Positions 56,328 to 64,000 of a stretch of 64,000 nucleotides of DNA are shown here, piece after piece. The notes under the pieces are model-generated. The model was not told where the DNA came from. It searched no databases and was given only the letters and a program-made list of their open reading frames with translations. The translations under genes were made by a program, and so were the position numbers. Position 1 is the stretch's first letter. Each line of letters begins with the position of its first letter. Source of the stretch: G963667915 sp965197385 (GTDB lineage: Bacteria > Acidobacteriota > Vicinamibacteria > Vicinamibacterales > UBA823); NCBI GenBank assembly GCA_965197385.1, contig CBDANA010000009.1, forward strand, positions 372,001 through 436,000, read 5' to 3'.

Positions 56328-57055
56328 CGACTGACCTCCAACGAAATCGGTTCACCCGGGGAGATCTGAAAGCCCGCTTGCGGATACTGCCGGAGCACGA
56401 TGCCGGGCGGCACGTTCGGGTACGGGTGATCACCTACGACGCTGACTCGAAAGCCCTGAACCCTGAGGCGGTCGGCGGCGGCCGCGCCTTCAGTGCCGAT
56501 GAGGTCCGGCATGACGTAAGTCGCGGCGCGCTCGCCCCGATTGACCAGGAGGGAGACGGCGGTGCTGCGAGTGGCCGGCGGTGGCTCCTGCGCAATGACG
56601 GCGCCGCTCGGATATCGTCTAGAACGAATTTCGGCGATGCCCAGCAGTTCCAGGCGATCGTCCTGGACCCGCAGTTGGGCGCTCCGCTCGGATTGTCCGA
56701 CCAGGGCGGGAATTCGGCTCGGGCGGGCGCCGGCGCTGATCCAGACCTTGACGGAGCGCTGGCGCCGGGAGGCCACACCGGCTGGCGGGTCTTGGGCGAA
56801 CACATTGCCCGCAGGGATTGTCAGATGAAGGTGCTGCCCTGATTGAACCCGAAGCCGGAGGCCCAGCGGGCCGAGCATCTCCGAGGCAACGGCGATCGCC
56901 TGACCGGAAAGATTGGGGACGGTAACCTCGCGGGCTCTGAGAGCGACACGCATGCCGGCGGCGGCGAACAGGAGAAAGGTCGCCGTCAGCGCGCCGGCCA
57001 GCAGGAACACTTTCCCGACGCCCCACACGCGGCTGGATAGGGCCATCGGAAACAA
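56324..57055 (-). CDS. Membrane-anchored PASTA-domain protein
   Basis: A 243-aa protein. After a short cytoplasmic start, one membrane helix (VFLLAGALTATFLLFAAAGM) leads to three PASTA repeats (VTVPNLSGQAIAVASEML; SRIPALVGQSERSAQLRV; VMPDLIGTEGAAAADRLR). There is no kinase or transpeptidase domain. PASTA repeats bind muropeptides, so this may sense or bind peptidoglycan. The start may be the ATG at 57055 or 57046. The inverted-repeat element C lies 46 bp upstream. Confidence 0.85.
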   Translation of the reverse strand: MFPMALSSRVWGVGKVFLLAGALTATFLLFAAAGMRVALRAREVTVPNLSGQAIAVASEMLGPLGLRLRVQSGQHLHLTIPAGNVFAQDPPAGVASRRQRSVKVWISAGARPSRIPALVGQSERSAQLRVQDDRLELLGIAEIRSRRYPSGAVIAQEPPPATRSTAVSLLVNRGERAATYVMPDLIGTEGAAAADRLRVQGFRVSVVGDHPYPNVPPGIVLRQYPQAGFQISPGEPISLEVSR

Positions 57056-57101
57056 AGATGTAACACAAGTCCTTGTGTTTCACAAGGTTGTGGGGCCCTA
57101 C

Positions 57102-57290
57102 CAGCCCGTGGTGAAAGTCCAGCGTGGCACCGAGACCCCTCTAAAGTTAAGCCGAAGCCGCGGTCGGCCCGAGGGAGGCATGAGGGGGGAGAATACCGGG
57201 AGCATTTGACCCATCGTGGACAACGCCCAGCGCCGCCCAGGGTGGGGTGCATCGGCGGTCGAACTGCAGCGGGACTTTCACCACGGGCTG
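57102..57290 (-). mobile_element. Short inverted-repeat element (MITE-like), copy C, 189 bp
   Basis: Both ends are the exact 19-bp terminal repeat (CAGCCCGTGGTGAAAGTCC and its complement). The interior is in the opposite orientation to copies A and B and reads, on the minus strand, CTGCAGTTCGACC, GGGCGTTGTCC and CCGGTATTCTC. Flanks are CTAC and TTAA; the TTA of the latter is the stop codon of rsmB. It occupies almost the whole gap between rsmB and the PASTA gene. Confidence 0.8.
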
Positions 57291-58697
57291 TTAACGCCGT
57301 CGGAACGCAGCGGCGAAGAAGGCGTCCAGTGCGTGTCTGTACGGGTAGGTTCGGAGGTGACCGGCTTCGGAGAGTACCGTGTCGCGCGCGGTCGGGCGGA
57401 GGCTTTCGGCCACCGGGAGAGGCGCCTGACGGAAGTCTGGCTCGGCCGAGAGAAAGGCCTCTGCCACGCGCTCGTTTTCGTCAGGCTCACTGGAGCATGT
57501 GGCGTACAGGAGGCGGCCGCCAGGACGAACCATCGCCCCGGCCGAGCGGAGCATCTTGGTCTGCAGTCGCGCCAGGCCCTCGAGGTCACCGGGCTGTCGG
57601 CGCCAGCGGATCTCGGGGTCGCGACGGAGGGTTCCCAGGCCGGTACACGGCGCGTCGACCAGGACCGCGTCGAAGGCTCGACCGAACGGAGACCCGACCG
57701 CGAGGTCGTGGGCCACCAGGGCTGCCGCGGCGCCGCAGCGGGTGAGGGTCTCCGAGAGGAGCGCGAGTCGGCTGGACCGCAGGTCGCCGGCGACGAGCAG
57801 GCCGTGCGTTGCCAGGCCGGCCGCCAGGGCAACCGTCTTGCCGCCCGGGGCGGCGCAGGCATCGAGCAGACGCTCTCCCGGGACGGCTCGAATAAGCGGC
57901 GCGATGAGCTGCGAGGCCTCATCCTGCACCAGGACGTGCCCGCGTTCCCACAGGTCGGTGAGCAGCGGATTGCCATGCTCCACCACGAGACCCTGCGGGG
58001 CGAACAGGCAGGGCCGGACGGCAATGCCGCGGTCATCCAGCGCCAGGGTGGCGGCCTCGACGGTGGTGCGAAGGGTGTTGACGAGCACGGTCATGGGCGC
58101 CGGCTGGTTGTTGAAGGTCGTCCAGGCCAGAGTGTCCGCATACCCGTACCGGCCGAGCCACCGTTCGACCAGCCAGGCCGGATGCGACTGGGTGATGCTG
58201 AGGAACCTGAGCGTGTCCTGCTTCAGGGAGCTGGACCACTGCCCGAACGGGAGGTGCGCCACGGCGGCGATGGCGTCGCGGGCGGGCGGCGCGGGGAGCG
58301 GGAGCAACGGCCCGGCTCGAAGGACGGCGCGCAGCACGGCATTCGTCAGGCCCGCAGCGGAGCGCTTTCCCGCGGAGCGCGTGAGATCGACCGCATCGCT
58401 GACCACGGCCGATGGGGGGACGCGATCCAGGTGGATGAGCTGATAGACGCTGAGACGCAAGACGTCGAGTACGACTGGGTCGAATTTACTCAATGGGCGC
58501 TGTGCGAAGTACTGAACGAGGTGATCCAGCGCCCCCTGCCAGCGGAGCGTACCGGCGACGATCTCGTTGGCCAGCGCGCGGTCCCGCCGGTCCGGAACGT
58601 CCGGCCGAACACGGTGCAGCGCCGCAGCCAGGTCGGCCTGCCCTTTCGTCACGGCGCGGATCGCGCGCAGAGCCGCCACTCGGGCCGGAGCGATCAT
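57291..58697 (-). CDS. rsmB: 16S rRNA (cytosine-967-C5)-methyltransferase
   Basis: The start at 58697 (MIAPARVAALRAI) overlaps the fmt stop by 4 bp and fits the family; the longer open frame upstream is antisense-like. The 468-aa product has the NusB-like N-terminal domain (RRDRALANEIVAGTLRWQGA, DVLRLSVYQLIHL) and the SAM-dependent methyltransferase: DACAAPGGKTVALAAG, VDAPCTGLGTLRRDPEIRW with the PC motif, and the catalytic Cys in YATCSSEPDENE. It ends directly at the inverted-repeat element C. Confidence 0.94.
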   Translation of the reverse strand: MIAPARVAALRAIRAVTKGQADLAAALHRVRPDVPDRRDRALANEIVAGTLRWQGALDHLVQYFAQRPLSKFDPVVLDVLRLSVYQLIHLDRVPPSAVVSDAVDLTRSAGKRSAAGLTNAVLRAVLRAGPLLPLPAPPARDAIAAVAHLPFGQWSSSLKQDTLRFLSITQSHPAWLVERWLGRYGYADTLAWTTFNNQPAPMTVLVNTLRTTVEAATLALDDRGIAVRPCLFAPQGLVVEHGNPLLTDLWERGHVLVQDEASQLIAPLIRAVPGERLLDACAAPGGKTVALAAGLATHGLLVAGDLRSSRLALLSETLTRCGAAAALVAHDLAVGSPFGRAFDAVLVDAPCTGLGTLRRDPEIRWRRQPGDLEGLARLQTKMLRSAGAMVRPGGRLLYATCSSEPDENERVAEAFLSAEPDFRQAPLPVAESLRPTARDTVLSEAGHLRTYPYRHALDAFFAAAFRRR

Positions 58698-59644
58698 GGC
58701 GCTGTCGCCGGGCCGAAGCGGCTGCCCGGGCGCACGGTGTATCCGGCCAGAAACGCGCGCGCGGGCATGGTGCGCCGGCCCGCCGGCTGGATGTCGAGCA
58801 CCTGTATCGCCGTCGCATCTCCTGCCGCCACGACTAGGCGCTCGCCGCTGGCCTCCAGCACCTCGCCCGGACCGCCGGCACGCGGAGGCGAGGTGGGTGC
58901 TGTCCGAAAGATCACATATCGCTTGGCGTTCAGGTGCGAGAAGGCACGTGGCCACGGGTTCATCGCGCGGACATGATCGTGGACGACCTGCGCGATGCGG
59001 GTCCAGTCGACCTGTCCGTCTGCTTTGGCGAGTCTCGGGGCGTAGGTGGCCGAGGCCTCGTCCTGGACATGCTCGTCAAGGCGGCCGGCGACCAACGGTC
59101 CGACCTGGCGCAGGATGAGCTCGGCGGCCAGGCTGGCGAGCGCGCGCTCCAGGTCGGCGGCGGTGTCGTCTGGGCCGATGCGATGCTCTACGGTGGCCAG
59201 GATGGGACCGGCATCGAGCTCTGAGACGACACGCATCAGGCTGACCCCGGTCACCCGGTCACCCGCCCGAATCGCGGCTTGGACCGGTGACGCTCCCCGG
59301 TGGCGTGGCAACAGCGACGCGTGGAGGTTGACCATTCGAAGTCGTGGCGCGGCGAGGACGGCGTCGGGGAGGATCTTGCCGTAGGCGGCGACGACCCCGA
59401 GGTCGGGTCGAACGGCCTCCAGCGTCGAGAGAAACGCCGGGGCCTTCAGGTGTTCCGGAGTCAGTACAGGAATCCCGTGTGCCTCGGCGACCAGGCGCGT
59501 CGGCGTCGGCGCCACGTGCTGACCGCGGTTCTTCGGGCGGTCAGGCTGGGCCACGAGCGCGACGACCTCGTAGGGTGAGTCGATCAGCGCCGACAAGGCG
59601 GGCACGGCGAATGTCGGCGTGCCGAAGAAGACGATTCTTACCAC
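58694..59644 (-). CDS. fmt: Methionyl-tRNA formyltransferase
   Basis: A 316-aa enzyme formylating initiator Met-tRNA. Motifs: VFFGTPTFAVPAL, AYGKILPDAVL, NLHASLLPRHRGASPVQAAI (catalytic Asn-x-His) and GVSLMRVVSELDAGPIL. The C-terminal OB-fold domain is present. It overlaps def by 7 bp and rsmB by 4 bp, the common def-fmt-rsmB order. Confidence 0.96.
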   Translation of the reverse strand: MVRIVFFGTPTFAVPALSALIDSPYEVVALVAQPDRPKNRGQHVAPTPTRLVAEAHGIPVLTPEHLKAPAFLSTLEAVRPDLGVVAAYGKILPDAVLAAPRLRMVNLHASLLPRHRGASPVQAAIRAGDRVTGVSLMRVVSELDAGPILATVEHRIGPDDTAADLERALASLAAELILRQVGPLVAGRLDEHVQDEASATYAPRLAKADGQVDWTRIAQVVHDHVRAMNPWPRAFSHLNAKRYVIFRTAPTSPPRAGGPGEVLEASGERLVVAAGDATAIQVLDIQPAGRRTMPARAFLAGYTVRPGSRFGPATAP

Positions 59645-60147
59645 TTCCCGGTCCGTCGGAGTTTGCCGATGCGGCGGACGATGAGATCGCGTTTGACGCC
59701 GCGGAGTCGATCCACGAACAGCTTGCCGTCGAGATGGTCCATCTCGTGCTGGAGCGCCCGCGCGAGCAGGTCAGTGCCTTCCAAACGCAGGGTCTGGCCT
59801 TTCCGATCGAGGCCCGTCACGACGACGCGAGCCGGTCGCGCGACGGTGGCGGTGAAGCCCGGTAGGCTGAGGCATCCCTCTTCTTCGAGTTGCATGCCAT
59901 CGAGCTCGACGAATTCCGGATTAATCAGGGCGTGAAGGCCGTTTTCCACCCGGCCCTCCGAGAGATCGATGACGAGGATTCTGAGCCCGACACCAATCTG
60001 CGGCGCCGCCAGTCCGATGCCAGGCGCGGCGTACATCGTCTGGACCATGTCATCGATCAGACGGCGAATGTCGTCCGTGACCGCATCGACCGTCGCCGTG
60101 GGCTGCACGAGCGCGGTGTCGCCGTGCTTGAGAATCGGGCGGATCAT
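59638..60147 (-). CDS. def: Peptide deformylase
   Basis: A 169-aa metalloenzyme removing the N-formyl group from new proteins. The three signature motifs are complete: GIGLAAPQIG, EEGCLSLPG (metal Cys) and QHEMDHLDG (metal His pair and catalytic Glu). It lies 22 bp after aroC and overlaps fmt. Confidence 0.97.
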   Translation of the reverse strand: MIRPILKHGDTALVQPTATVDAVTDDIRRLIDDMVQTMYAAPGIGLAAPQIGVGLRILVIDLSEGRVENGLHALINPEFVELDGMQLEEEGCLSLPGFTATVARPARVVVTGLDRKGQTLRLEGTDLLARALQHEMDHLDGKLFVDRLRGVKRDLIVRRIGKLRRTGKW

Positions 60148-60169
60148 GGCAGCCCGTGCGGCGTGCGGG

Positions 60170-61396
60170 TCAAGGCGCGCCGGACGATCGACTGAACCTG
60201 GCGCGGATCAGATCGTCCGACGCGGCGACGTGACGCGCGATTTCGGCTATCGAGTCGCCGCCGAACTTTTCGAGGAAGGCGTCGGCGACGATGAACGACA
60301 CCATCGCTTCGGCGACGACGGCGGCGGCCGGGACTGCACACACATCGCTCCGTTCGACCGTGGCCGGCGCCTCGGTCATGGTGGCCAGATCGACAGACGG
60401 CAGCGGCTTCATGAGGGTCGCAATCGGTTTCATGTAGCCGGACAGTCTGAGGTCTTCGCCGTTGGTGACGCCGCCCTCCAGGCCGCCGGCGTTGTTGGTA
60501 GGCCGAGCAATGCCGAGCGCATGGTCGCCAGGTTGCGCCGATTCGGGGGGCAGGGTGATCGCGTCGTGGACGCGGGAGCCTGGCAGGGCGGCGACGGCCG
60601 GACCGAGCCCGATGCCGACCGCCTTGATGGCAGGAATCGACAGGATCCCCTGGGCGAGCCGGCCGTCGAGCTTCCGGTCCCACTGGACGTAGCTGCCCAG
60701 ACCGACCGGCAGGCCGTGGACGATGACCTCGAACGCCCCGCCCAACGTGTCGCCCGCCTCTCTCGCCCGATCGATCGCCGCCACCATGCGGCGCTCACAG
60801 TCGAGATCGACGCAACGCAGCGGAGAGTCGTCCGGAATGGCCAAGACACGGCGGAACGAAATCGCCGAAGCTTCCTCGAGTGCGACGTTACCGATGCCGG
60901 TGACGTGGCTGGCGATGGTGACCTGGAAGGTTTCCAGCAGTTGTCGCGCCACCGCGCCGGCGGCGACCCGGGCGGCAGTTTCGCGCGCACTGGCCCGTTC
61001 CAGAATGTCGCGAAGATCCGCACGATCGTATTTGGCCGCGCCCGCAAGATCGGCATGCCCCGGCCGAGGACGGGAGACCGGCGGCCGCCGGCCATCGTGG
61101 GCGGCGTCTGGGTCGGCGGTCGTGACCCGCATCGTCTCCTGCCAGTTCGTCCAGTCCTTGTTGTTCACTTCGAGCGCAATCGGGCTACCGAGCGTCTGAC
61201 CGTCGCGCACACCCGACAAGATCTCGGCGCGGTCGGACTCGATCGTCATGCGCCGACCACGTCCGTAGCCGCCTTGACGGCGACGCATCTGGTGAGTAAT
61301 AGCGTCGAAATCGAGCGTCAATCCGGCAGGGATGCCTTCGAGAATCACGACCAGCCCGCGACCATGGGACTCGCCGGCCGTGAGAAATCGCAGCAT
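60170..61396 (-). CDS. aroC: Chorismate synthase
   Basis: The start is set at 61396 (MLRFLTAGESHGRGLVVILE), the family's normal beginning; the frame extends further without support. The 408-aa product shows RRQGGYGRGRRMTIESD, SRPRPGHADLAGAAKYD, the ERASARETAARVAAG region and NNAGGLEGGVTNGEDL. It makes chorismate, the precursor of aromatic amino acids. It is the first gene of the minus-strand operon. Confidence 0.95.
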   Translation of the reverse strand: MLRFLTAGESHGRGLVVILEGIPAGLTLDFDAITHQMRRRQGGYGRGRRMTIESDRAEILSGVRDGQTLGSPIALEVNNKDWTNWQETMRVTTADPDAAHDGRRPPVSRPRPGHADLAGAAKYDRADLRDILERASARETAARVAAGAVARQLLETFQVTIASHVTGIGNVALEEASAISFRRVLAIPDDSPLRCVDLDCERRMVAAIDRAREAGDTLGGAFEVIVHGLPVGLGSYVQWDRKLDGRLAQGILSIPAIKAVGIGLGPAVAALPGSRVHDAITLPPESAQPGDHALGIARPTNNAGGLEGGVTNGEDLRLSGYMKPIATLMKPLPSVDLATMTEAPATVERSDVCAVPAAAVVAEAMVSFIVADAFLEKFGGDSIAEIARHVAASDDLIRARFSRSSGAP

Positions 61397-61470
61397 GTTG
61401 CGCACATTGTACACGAAGTAATTGCGGCGTCGGCGCGGCACGGAGGTGCGTCGATCGTGTCAACTCAACG

Positions 61471-61869
61471 TCAGTCTGCCGTGACGACGACGCGCAGGGC
61501 GAGGTTCTTGCGCGCGATCTCATGTGCGCAGGCGGATGTCGATGATTGAACCGCGAGGTGATGACGGACGAGACGACGCCACCGACGGGTCGCCACACCG
61601 CCCGGCGGGGGTACCGGTGGTCGCTGAGCGCTTTGTGCGGCCCTGGCCGGACGTCCAGGCGTTCGAGTCAGACGGCGGGCTGCCCGACACCGACCGCTGC
61701 AATACTTCCGGTGACGGCGTCCACCGACGAGAGGACTGCCACAGCTGTTGCACAAACGGGCCGTAGAAAGCGTACGTGCGGTTTCTGAGAAGACTTCGGC
61801 CAGTCCTCCGACCCGACGGCTGGTCCGCGTTATCCCGCTTTCCTCAGCGAGCCAGGACCGGGCTGGCAC
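61471..61869 (-). CDS. Possible small zinc-finger protein
   Basis: The only recognisable part is ARLCNSCGSPLVGGRRHRKY followed by CSGRCRAARR, a C-x2-C...C-x3-C finger common in small DNA-associated proteins. The start is uncertain; the finger begins near 61757, and a TTG or GTG start close to it is possible. The remainder is basic and low in recognisable structure. It is antisense to the broken upstream end of the sigma-54 activator gene, which weakens the case. Confidence 0.4.
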   Translation of the reverse strand: MPARSWLAEESGITRTSRRVGGLAEVFSETARTLSTARLCNSCGSPLVGGRRHRKYCSGRCRAARRLTRTPGRPARAAQSAQRPPVPPPGGVATRRWRRLVRHHLAVQSSTSACAHEIARKNLALRVVVTAD

Positions 61870-61885
61870 GGAGGGAAGTCGATGA

Positions 61886-62749
61886 CCACGCGGAAGGTTC
61901 TACTGGGTACCGATCGAAGGGGAGACCGGAAGCGGCAAGGAGCTTGTCGCGAGAGCGTTACACCAATGGGGTCCGCGCGCCGCCCGGTGCTACTGCGCCG
62001 TGAATTGTGCCGGTCTGTCCGACGAACTACTCGAGGCAGAGCTGTTTGGCCATGTCCGGGGCGCGTTCACCTGGGCTCACCGTGATCGCGGCGGGCTGTT
62101 CAAGGCCGCGAATGGCGGGGTGCTGTTCTTGGACGAGGTCGCCGAACTGCCTCTGCGCGGACAGGCCGCGCTCTTGCGCGTTTTGCAAGAAGGTGAGGTG
62201 CGCCGCATCGGGGAGAACCGGACGCGAAGTGTGGACGCGCAGGTGGTCGCCGCGACGAACCGCTCCCTGATGGCCGAGGTGCGCGCCGGCCGGTTCTGGC
62301 AGGACCTGTGGTACCGCCTGGATGCTCTCCGGATCGCCGCACCGCCGCTGCGCGTCCGCTTGGGCAACCTGCCGGTCCTGGTCGACCGCTTCTGGGGCGA
62401 GGCGACACGGGGGGCCGGCAGCCGTGCGGTGCTTGCGGCCGAGACCGTCAGGGCGCTGAGCGAGTATCACTGGCCCGGGAACGTCCGCGAGCTTCAGAAT
62501 GTCCTGGCTGGGCTCGCCGTCGCGGCGCCTCCGCTAGGCCGCGTGACGACGCAGTATCTCCCGCCGAGACTGGCCGCGCCACCTGCCGCCGCGGAAGGGT
62601 CACTGCGGAAAGCGCGGCTGGCGTCGGACCGGCGGCACGTGTCGGAGATCCTTGCGCGGGTCGGTGGGCATCGCGGACGGGCGGCGCGGGCGCTCGGCCT
62701 GAGTCGGCAAGGGCTGGCGAAGCTGGTGAAGCGCTTGGCGCTTACGTGA
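61886..62749 (+). pseudogene. Sigma-54-dependent (NtrC-type) activator, N terminus missing, GAFTGA altered
   Basis: The frame opens after a TGA at 61883 and has no start codon before Walker A (EGETGSGKELVARALH); the first possible start (GTG at 62000) would remove it. The rest of the AAA+ domain is present: AVNCAGLSDELLEAELFG, GGVLFLDEVAELPLRGQ (Walker B), VVAATNRSLMAEV and WPGNVRELQNVL. A Fis-type helix-turn-helix ends the protein (GGHRGRAARALGLSRQGLAK). The sigma-54 contact loop, normally GAFTGA, is GAFTWA. It may be a remnant with the front part lost by frameshift or deletion. Confidence 0.75.
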
Positions 62750-62762
62750 CGGCGTGAGGCTG

Positions 62763-64000
62763 CTAGCCAAACATGACGTTCACGATGAAGACGGCGGCCA
62801 GAATCCCGGCCACGTCGGCCAGTAGGCAGGCCGGTAGCGCGTGCCGAGTTTCGGTGATGCCGACGGCGCCGAAGTAGACCGCGAAGACGTAGAAGGTCGT
62901 TTCGGTGCTGCCCTGGAATGTGCTGACCATGTAGCCCACCAGCGAATCTGGGCCGTGAGTGCTCATGATCTCGGCCATCACACCGAATGCGCCAGAACCC
63001 GTGAGGGGCCGGAGCACGGCCATCGGCAAGGCTTCGGCCGGCATGCCGATGAGACTCGTCAGCGGGTCGATGATCGTGACCATCGCGTCGATTCCGCCCG
63101 CCGCACGGAACATCCCGACCGCCACGAGGATGGCCACGAGGTACGGAATGATGCGCAGGGCGACTTCGAAGCCCTGCTTGGCGCCCGCGACGAGCGAATC
63201 GTAGACGCGTACGCCGCGCTGCCAGCCATACAGGATGAGTCCGGCGACCAGTGCTGGCAACATCCAGAAGGAGAGGACGCCACGCACGAGTGCCGGAATA
63301 GGCCCCGCCACGGGCGGGGCAACGAGGTGGCGGGTGAGCACGGCGAGGAAGGCGGCCCAGAAGATCCAGACAACCCAGCGACGCGAGGTCGGCGCGCGCT
63401 CCGGGTCGTCACCTGCCGGGGCCGCGGTCGTGGAGGCGGCCTCTGGGGCGATGGCGGGTGGCTCGGTCTCTCGGAATCGGGGCAGGCGCGCGAGCGCCGT
63501 GGCCGCGAGGATGCCCACGAGGGTCGCGATGCCGCTCGCGAACCACGTCGGAAAGAAGATGCCAGTGGCGTCCGTGGAGCCCAGCGAAACACGCAGACCG
63601 ACGACGCCGCTTGGAAGCACCGCGAGCCCGGCCGTGTTGATGGCGAGAAAAAGCACCATGGCGTTGCTGGCGGTTCCCTTGCAGCCGTTCAGCGTGTCGA
63701 GCTGCTCCATGGCGCGAATGCCGAACGGTGTTGCGGCATTGCCCAAGCCGAGCATGTTGCTCGAAATGTTGAGGATCATGGCGCTCATGGCCGGATGGTC
63801 GATCGGCACTCCCGGGAACAGCCGCTGCATCGCCGGGCCGATGGCACGCGCGATCTGGCGCAAGAGCCCGCCGTCTTCGGCGACCCGCATCAGGCCTAGG
63901 AAGAACGCCATCACGCCGACGAGGCCGATCGCCAGCGTGACCGCGTCGCGGGCCGAGGCGAGGATCGCCTGCGTGAGTGGCTCCATCCGTCCGGTCACGC
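62763..64000 (-). CDS. SpmA/SpmB-like nucleoside-recognition membrane protein (5' end outside window)
   Basis: A membrane protein of about 410 visible residues. It combines an SpmA-like half (LAIGLVGVMAFFLGLMRVAE, SAMILNISSNMLGLGNAATP) with an SpmB-like half (AGAKQGFEVALRIIPYLVAI, LPMAVLRPLTGSGAFG, FQGSTETTFYVFAVYFGAVG). In SpmA proteins TGRMEPLTQ-like sequence lies about 20 residues inside, so the true start is beyond the window. The halves are separate genes in Bacillus, where they affect spore maturation. Fused forms occur widely in non-sporulating bacteria with unknown transport roles. Confidence 0.85.
   Translation of the reverse strand, partial: VTGRMEPLTQAILASARDAVTLAIGLVGVMAFFLGLMRVAEDGGLLRQIARAIGPAMQRLFPGVPIDHPAMSAMILNISSNMLGLGNAATPFGIRAMEQLDTLNGCKGTASNAMVLFLAINTAGLAVLPSGVVGLRVSLGSTDATGIFFPTWFASGIATLVGILAATALARLPRFRETEPPAIAPEAASTTAAPAGDDPERAPTSRRWVVWIFWAAFLAVLTRHLVAPPVAGPIPALVRGVLSFWMLPALVAGLILYGWQRGVRVYDSLVAGAKQGFEVALRIIPYLVAILVAVGMFRAAGGIDAMVTIIDPLTSLIGMPAEALPMAVLRPLTGSGAFGVMAEIMSTHGPDSLVGYMVSTFQGSTETTFYVFAVYFGAVGITETRHALPACLLADVAGILAAVFIVNVMFG

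Noticed and set aside
52709..61396. Unusual biological meaning of the aroC-def-fmt-rsmB-rpe gene order
   Set aside because: The order of translation and metabolism genes is ordinary for bacteria; only the inserted element and the envelope genes at the end are noteworthy.

Overview
The window is a GC-rich bacterial chromosome segment. Several features suggest an acidobacterium, possibly class Vicinamibacteria: FHA and Ser/Thr-kinase genes with TPR or PD40 tails, GlgE without visible partners, Tat-exported class V aminotransferases, a very large amidohydrolase, DUF1684-like and VWFA-type secreted proteins. No rRNA is present, so the assignment is inference. The most distinctive general property is active gene decay. 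Intact housekeeping operons sit beside many genes carrying in-frame stops, single-base frameshifts, internal deletions and end-to-end fusions, together with insertion sequences. This looks like a genome losing genes recently, for example during a lifestyle shift, although assembly or read errors would mimic parts of it.

Layout. 1-5.4 kb: the end of a coiled-coil protein, a vWA membrane protein, a caspase-fold protein without its Cys, rhomboid and a zinc-ribbon protein. 5.4-9.2 kb: a complete IS5-type element, then three broken genes (FHA-GAF, isopropylmalate-synthase-like, porin-like). 9.2-23 kb: citrate synthase, GlgE, FmdB-like, broken DUF1684, class V aminotransferase, TetR, a three-module amidohydrolase and a BNR-repeat protein. 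23-30.8 kb: a second IS5 copy and a mosaic of truncated genes (MacB permease, kinase/TPR, carboxypeptidase-regulatory, haem-binding, HpcH aldolase) around an intact double-FHA gene. 31-34.5 kb: an aminotransferase, a probable selenocysteine-containing redoxin and a His-rich metal permease. 34.5-47.2 kb: a transposon-rich zone (IS1380, two IS3 types, IS30), an acetolactate-synthase-like gene broken and split between strands, an MFS exporter, kinase-leader fusions, a RidA-like protein, and a tRNA-Gly flanked by two integrase remnants. 47.7-52.7 kb: VWFA protein, broken response regulator, phosphomannomutase and sugar-nucleotide pyrophosphorylase, pgsA. 52.7-61.4 kb: a tightly overlapping minus-strand operon (aroC, def, fmt, rsmB, PASTA protein, rpe, thioesterase, epimerase, bamD, secreted protein). 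61.4-64 kb: a zinc-finger ORF, a truncated sigma-54 activator and an SpmA/SpmB-like membrane protein cut by the window edge.

Most notable observations: (i) a redoxin whose in-frame TGA replaces the first Cys of a CxxC motif, with a SECIS-like hairpin 3' of it; (ii) a new-looking family of three short inverted-repeat elements (158-189 bp) with IS5-like ends and CTAG-like targets, one placed in the only real gap of the aroC-bamD operon; (iii) two copies of a Ser/Thr-kinase 5' leader that stop at the glycine-rich loop and are joined to unrelated secreted-protein genes; (iv) heptamer tandem repeats, one of which supplies the ribosome-binding site of a metal permease.
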